Below are positions 58,470 to 64,000 of a stretch of 64,000 nucleotides of DNA, in pieces. Origin of the DNA: Calliopum simillimum (lineage: Eukaryota; Arthropoda; Insecta; Diptera; Lauxaniidae); the NCBI GenBank assembly GCA_951812925.1, contig OX638369.1, forward strand, positions 49,099,061-49,163,060. The letters are read 5' to 3'. A model generated the notes under the pieces. The model was given only the letters and a program-made list of their open reading frames with translations, was not told the DNA's origin and did not search any database. The stretch's first letter is position 1. The number at the start of each line of letters is the position of its first letter. A program made the translations under genes and the position numbers.

Positions 58470-60900
58470 CCAATGACATGCCAATGTTAATTTCAGCGCT
58501 TTTGGCAACGAGAGAGATGCGCTTCACTGCTGCTTTAGAGCGCTTCAGAAGCGCTATTGATGCGCTCCATTCCCCATTGGGAAGTTATATTCACCACGCT
58601 TATTTCTTTTGTGGTGGATTAGTATTGATTCTTTATGCTAAAATCATTGCATACCTTAAGGCTTACTCAATTGTATGGTTATTACTGTGGAGTCATTATT
58701 TTGTGTTATAATATCACAACTGATTATCGGTTTTTAATTCAACACGCTCCGGAATATAAGAAATTGCTATTTGAAGTCCCGCCAGCATTACGCTAAAATA
58801 CGTAAAAATCCTGATGTGTTAGAAATATCATCTGGGCACCTTTCCATCCGTATTTTCTAGCGTTTTTTAATTTTCCTTTTTATATCCTTAAAGTAAATTA
58901 AACTTCACTCTGCGTATGCATGCTCTTTTGTATATTCTCCAGCTTATAGCACTAGGCCATAAATATGTGTGGATTTAGTAGATAGGCCCCGTATAGTTTT
59001 TCAAACATTAAATTGTGTCGCGACAAAGTTTTTGGCATAAATTTGCGCCAAAAAATGTTGCCCCAGTATCAATTCAGTGTTGCATTTTAGTGCGACTTTA
59101 CTTTGTCACATTTCTCATGCTCTTTATTTAAAGCGTAGTGTCTGTGTTTGCTTTTCATTGGCCTACTCAATGTTTACTCTTGGTCCTTTTTTTGCGGGTA
59201 CCTACATCAACCGTGCAACGCAGCGGCTGCGTTAATAAAATTTTCATGAAAAGTTTCTTTTTTGAAATGTTGGGTGTCGCCGCGACTAAATCCCCTGTAC
59301 AGTCTGCAGCACAAAAGACGGCAGGTAAGTAGGTATGGCTGGTGGTTTGGTCTCAGACTAAAAAGCAGACACTTACGAATTTTTCATTAAAAAGATTAAT
59401 TTCGCTGCTGTGTGTGTGCACGCGTTTAAAATTTTCTCATATAAATTTCGCACTTAAATAAGTAAGACACCGATTTGTTGCTGTCGTCTAGAGGCATTGA
59501 AATTAGTGTGGCGCGATTTTAGGCGCGCACATAATTAAAATTCTTAAGAAGGATTAGCGAGCGCGAGTGGGTAAAGTAAGCAATTTACATTGTCGCAGAA
59601 TTGATTTAAGCCTAAAAGTATACAGTGAATTTAAATTTTATTTTTTGCAATTTTATTCTCAGTTTTTCGTTGTTCGAAAGGTAAGTTGAGTTGTTGAGAA
59701 AATTGAAGAATGATGGCGAAAGGTGGGTGCAATGGATGAAGAGAAATGACACACATGCAGTAAGAACTTCAATAAATCTGGAGGCCTTAACAAAAAGGAC
59801 TAAATTATATAAGAATTGGTGTCAGCAGTGGGATTCTTTCAAACTTGCGCCGAGTTAATAGACTGTGGCAATTAAGAACTTAAATTTAATAACAATTCCG
59901 AGGTTGCCTCTGTATTTAGGATACGAAATGGTGTTTTTTAGATTGTTGGTCGTCCTCAGACCAAGAGTCGAATAAATTTTTAGAAAGCATCACAAGTGGA
60001 AAACACGTGGCTATAACCAGAACCACAGAGAATATCAGAGTATCAGTGGATTGTTTGATCTATTGGTGTGACCAATGTGTTATTGCTTATAGACTGCATA
60101 ATCTTATTCGAGGCAAGTTCCCTGTAAAAGACCGTCATCTTATTTAAAAGAAAGTGAAATAAAATGAAAGGTTTGTCTTTAAAAAAACCCATTAGGAAAC
60201 AACGTGAAGTAAGATTTTGAACACTAAGTGTTCATGATGTTTATTTGATGTTATACAAGAAGTTTGCATTGACGCGTCAAAACAAAAGGGTCCTAATCTT
60301 GCAAGAGTTTCAGGACAGGGCAAAAATTGAGTTTAGGCCAAAATTTCAAGTTTTGAGTTTTTGACACCTAACGCTATCTATATATCTCTAGATCAATTAA
60401 CAAGTGAATATTTTTTAGTTGCTATCTAGCTGATAGCACAAACTCTACTATTGCCAAATTTTAACCTCAATTATCTAAATCATATCATTCTTAAACTATA
60501 AAATATAAAACCTGTCACCTGTCAGGTATTCACAGGTGTTGATTTTTGGATTGCAGATTATAGCTTGGTTTTTTGGCTATTAAACCTCATCATTAATTTC
60601 TTTATTGTGAATATTTAATATTTTTAATAATTTTTTGAAAAAGGTTCCATCGATAAGGCATTTTTCAACCACTTCCCTCAAACTAATGTAGGGAAATGGG
60701 GAAGTGGGATATAATATTTTCGAAAAGCCAAAAGACCAAAGTAATAAGACACCAAACATCTTTTTAATATCATTTACTTTCGTAGTTTAAAAAATTATTG
60801 AAAATGTTGAATTTTACTGTTCGATTAATCGAGCAGTGGCCGAAAATATGCTAATGCACGTAGAAAAATTAATGTCGTAATTTTTACTCCACTCGATTGT
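58470..60900. other. Less repetitive stretch; possible regulatory or first-exon region
   Basis: No repeats shared with the rest of the window were found. 59000-59730 contains CG-rich motifs (GGCGCGATTTTAGGCGCGCA, GCGAGCGCGAGTGG) uncommon elsewhere here, and two strong splice-donor matches, GCAG|GTAAGT at 59324/59325 and AAAG|GTAAGT near 59681. The remainder is AT-rich with no recognised frame. Confidence 0.35.
59267..59324 (+). CDS. Possible short first coding exon (speculative)
   Basis: ATG at 59267 opens MLGVAATKSPVQSAAQKTA and runs straight into a consensus 5' splice donor (GCAG|GTAAGT). In-frame upstream ATGs exist at 59246 and 59138. Composition is alanine-rich and unlike the F/Y/L/I/K products of chance frames nearby. 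No acceptor or downstream exon can be identified in this window and no family is recognised; a chance donor match is quite possible. Confidence 0.2.
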
Positions 60901-60904
60901 TAAA

Positions 60905-61840
60905 AAACTTAAATGATTAACAGTACTAAACCTGATATTGAATGTATTCCCCCCTTGTATGTTGGTGATGCTCAGCTGAATTTTGTTAGCAAAACGTCTA
61001 GTCTTGGGTTTCATATAAACTCTATGTTGACATGCTCAGATAATATTAACCATGTTGTACGTAAAATTTATTTGAGCCTTCGGTGTTTAAGGATTTCTGC
61101 GAACTTTGTCCCAATTGAAACCAAAAGCAAACTAGTTTTGCAATTATTTGTTCCTTTTTTACATTACTTTGAGGTTGTCTATAGTAAATTAGACTCTGGA
61201 TCTCTCCAAGCTGCAAGTCGCGTTTAATAATGCCACTCGCTATGTTTATGGCCTGCGCAGATTTGACCACATTTCCTCTTGGAAAAGTAAGATTCTCGGA
61301 TGTTCGGTTGAAAACTATTTAACGTCTCGAAATTGCATTTTCCTGCATAAAATTATTTATTTTAAAACTCCGCTTTATCTATATGAAAAGCTGTGCTTTA
61401 GTATATCTGATAGATGCCATAATTTGACTATACCGACTTTCACGCATTGCAGTTCTACCAAAATGTTCTTCATCAATGCCATTAGAATTTGGAATTCTTT
61501 ACCTAACAACATTAAAAATGTAAAATGCCCTAACAACTTTAAGCGTTTAATTGTGCAATATTTCTCGCGTTCTCATTAGATAATTTTATTTTTTCTCACA
61601 ATTATTAATAATATTCCTCCCCTACTGTGATATCCAGACATCTAGTTTAATTCTTAATATTTTTTGTATTTTATTTTTAGTTTTTAATATTTAGTTTTTT
61701 ATTTTATGTTGTCCTGTAACTTATAGTTTAGTCTTATTCATGTAACTTTATTCTTTGACCATATCAGTATGTTGTACAACAAAAGATTTATCTTATTGTT
61801 CTAATTTTGCGCAAATAAATAAAAAAAAAATAATAAATAA
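60905..61840 (+). mobile_element. 5'-truncated non-LTR retrotransposon
   Basis: The 3' part of a jockey/CR1-type LINE: the end of the reverse transcriptase and its C-terminal domain, a ~230 bp AT-rich 3' UTR with CCATATCAGTATGTTGTACA, and an AATAAATAAA/A-rich tail at about 61812-61840. The 5' breakpoint is approximate and no target duplication was identified. Confidence 0.8.
60913..61579 (+). pseudogene. LINE reverse transcriptase C-terminal region
   Basis: The frame from 60913 reads INSTKPDIECIPPLYVGDAQ, SKTSSLGFHINSMLTCSDNI and KIYLSLRCLRISANFVPIET, the post-catalytic thumb region (LG.....L.W..H...). A frameshift near 61210-61225 leads to FNNATRYVYGLRRFDHIS, NCIFLHKIIYFKTPLYLYEK, TFTHCSSTKMFF and IRIWNSLPNNIKNVKC, ending at TAG (61577-61579). 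The (F/Y).DD palm and the endonuclease are absent. Confidence 0.85.
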
Positions 61841-61844
61841 ATTT

Positions 61845-62097
61845 CAATTATAAATAAACATACGTGTGAACTATTTCATGGTTTCGTAAAGTATTATTTA
61901 CAAATAAAAGAAAGTGAAATAATTTAGTAAAGTTTACTCTAAGTTACCTACATTTTCCTGTACGTACAGTAAATTGTGCTTTCTGCCCGAAAAATATATG
62001 ACTATTTTCACTTTATATTTCTAGTAAAATTATTTATGTATGTTTAAGCAGATATTTACTTAATAAACGCATTTTATACCTCTTCATCATCATATAA
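61845..62097. other. AT-rich spacer
   Basis: No feature recognised. Confidence 0.5.
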
Positions 62098-62200
62098 GTC
62101 AGTAGTGTAGAGGCCTAACTAGTTTCTTATTGAAAGTAAAAATAATACGTTTTCATCTATCATTCGGAGATACCCCGGTTCGAATCCTAGTGCGGCCAGG
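62098..62200 (+). repeat. tRNA-like sequence followed by T tract
   Basis: GTCAGTAGTGTAGAGGCCTA resembles an A box with D arm, and GGTTCGAATCC (62177-62187) is a perfect B box. The interval is too long and too A/T-rich for a normal anticodon arm, and the T-stem pairs poorly. The T-rich tract that starts at 62208 would act as a Pol III terminator. Confidence 0.5.
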
Positions 62201-62207
62201 CCAGTTC

Positions 62208-62331
62208 GTTTATTTTTTTTTTGTTTGTATTTTTTTTTTTTGTTTTTTTGTTTTGTTTTTTTGTCTGTTTTTTTATTTTGTTTTTTTTTATTTTTGTTTT
62301 TTTTTTTATTTGTTTTTTTTTTTTTTTTTTA
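62208..62331. repeat. T-rich low-complexity tract
   Basis: About 125 bp of T with scattered G and A. Confidence 0.9.
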
Positions 62332-62339
62332 ACTTCACA

Positions 62340-64000
62340 ATAATATAAATAAAACTTAAATCAAAAAAAAAAAAGGAATTTTCTGTAAGGTTATTTGAAA
62401 TTTCTGAATTTACAGTTAAAATTAATTTAATTGGAGGGTTGTCACTACATTGACTTGAAATTCTAGTAAAATTTAAAATTATAGTAAAATTTACTAGAAA
62501 TAAAGTAGTTAACTAGAACGAATTTTTGTTTTCTCCATGTGGTATCAAAAACTTAAATTTGACTTCTGGCATGATAAGGTTCCTTATGTCACTATGCGTC
62601 ACATATTATGAACTTAAAAAAAAAAAACATGAAAATTGTAAGTTTTTGATCGATAGAAATTAAAAAGTCATATTAAAAGAAGTGAAATTATTTTTATTAT
62701 ATTACAATACAGTGAACGTACTCTTAAAAAGTAACGACGACAATTTAAAGACTAAATTTCATAACAACACATTTGATTCATTCAAACAAATAGTTTTCTT
62801 AATGTAGGCAGTTATAATATTAATATAATGAAATAAAATAAATAATAAAAAAATACTTTCCTAAACTCAAACATAAAGTTATAAAGAGTTAACACAAACG
62901 AGTTAATGAACTCATGTAATAACCCTAAAAAAATTGCAAAACATTTATGTATGGAGTGAAAAAGAAAAAAACTTTCTTTTAAAACATTTAACTTTTTACT
63001 TTACATCTTTTTATTTACTGCAGCCTTTCTTTTGTAGCATTTATGAAAAACAAAAAAACGTAACATTAATTAACTCAAATGGATATGCTCTTTAAATAAA
63101 GTTGGAAGGAAATAAACTAGGGTGCACCTTTGCAAAGAAAAAAAAAAAATTTATTTTAAAAACAAATTGGACTTGGCAAATATTAAAAATCTTTTGGTAA
63201 AACCCATAGAATGCCATCTTAAATAAAATCCCCAAAATTGCATTAAATTCCCGTGACGTATAGTCACCACCCTAAAGTATGATTTTCTTCCCCACGCACT
63301 TAAAAAGAAAAGTAAAATCAACTTAACATAATAAACTTGCTCAGTTGTAATGATGATTAAACATTTAATTAACATTTAAATAAATTAATCAAAAGTTAAC
63401 TCAAAGGACTTGGAACAACATTTTTACATTAACTGCTCCTGCTGTTGCTGCTACTGTTGCGGCGCTGATGTCTGTTAAAGCAATTTATATCCGCATACAA
63501 AAGCAAAAAAAAGAAGTCAATATACACAAAAATAATAAAAAGGATATTCAACGCATTTTTGCTCTTGCCTTTGACTTCAATATTTGTTGTTGGCATAAAA
63601 GACAACGATGCGTAACTTAATAAAATTCCTTACGAAATTTATTTATTTTTTTTAAATTGCATCCATCAACATACGCGTACGGCGGTGATGAGTACATGAG
63701 CAACGACGTAGGGACGCACGTTAGTCATCGTGTTTTCCTTTATATTTTATAACTTAACTTTATTCTTTTTCTACGTTTTAACTTTTGCCTCAAAGGACTC
63801 TATTTCAACTACGAAAATTAAAAGGAAATTCAAAAGAAAACAAAAAAATAAAGGATAATAAATGTTTCGCTGCTTGCTCTGATGATGATGATGATGATGA
63901 TGGTGTGTGTAAGCTGCTGAAATTGCAAGCAAAATTCAATAGTAAAAATTCTTTGCATCATTTTGATATGTGGAAAAATATTCAGATTGTTGCTGACTGA
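62340..64000. other. AT-rich non-coding stretch
   Basis: No gene supported. A CTGCTGTTGCTGCTACTG run occurs near 63435, and the GAT repeat at 63881-63903 creates an Asp run in a chance frame (63785-64000). Confidence 0.5.
63881..63903. repeat. (GAT)n microsatellite
   Basis: About seven and a half perfect GAT triplets. Confidence 0.9.

Noticed and set aside
57738..58711. Frames encoding repeated AHPKSISG-type peptides on one strand and LPEMLFGCAS-type on the other
   Set aside because: 36 is divisible by three, so the minisatellite stays open in several frames on both strands. No flanking gene structure supports translation.
59793..59860. TTGGTGTCAGCAGTGGGATT as an LTR retrotransposon primer-binding site
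   Set aside because: No LTR pair, gag or pol sequence is present nearby.

Overview
This is a eukaryotic, very AT-rich window with no recognisable host protein-coding gene. Every protein-like signal I can identify comes from a transposable element, and all are broken. The mix of elements points to a higher (cyclorrhaphan) fly: several mariner/Tc1 families, a piggyBac relic, a pogo-like relic, DINE-1-like Helitron derivatives with a GTCT/CTGG microsatellite, non-LTR retrotransposon tails, and CAG/CTG-rich simple repeats. Species cannot be assigned from sequence alone. The window is best read as a large intron or intergenic region.

Layout. 1-10 kb: a 1.1 kb TIR element with an internal palindrome, two copies of a dispersed ~390 bp repeat, and a minisatellite. 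10-19 kb: a CCCTGCAG-ended element; a ~20 bp-motif satellite that hosts an internally deleted mariner and a 5'-truncated LINE; then a 1.64 kb palindromic Tc1-like element. 20-28 kb: a two-unit dispersed repeat, a hairpin, a DINE-1-like element, a third copy of the 390 bp family, and an unusually GC-rich 0.9 kb block. 30-33 kb: a ~200 bp MITE split by a second deleted mariner, a second MITE copy, and a pogo-like derivative. 34-36 kb: a TTAA-flanked piggyBac-like relic. 36-41 kb: a tandem duplication split by a third MITE copy, then a Tc1 element interrupted by a 1,053 bp element with CACAGTG termini. 41-48 kb: a long palindrome split by a mariner, a 787 bp mariner-like derivative, a second DINE-1-like element and a second CCCTGCAG element. 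49-58 kb: satellite and minisatellite arrays, tRNA-like sequences and a Helitron-like element. 58-64 kb: a less repetitive stretch with a possible first exon and splice donor, a LINE 3' end, another tRNA-like sequence and low-complexity DNA.

Relations between elements. No gene network is visible; the content is a record of nested insertions. Mariner inserted into a MITE at 30 kb and into a palindrome at 42 kb. A CACAGTG element inserted into a Tc1 at 39.7 kb. Mariner and a LINE inserted into one satellite at 13-16 kb. Most DNA elements lack part of the catalytic core yet keep both termini, as expected of non-autonomous passengers moved by enzymes encoded elsewhere. Boundaries given as exact rest on visible terminal repeats plus duplicated target bases; the others are approximate.
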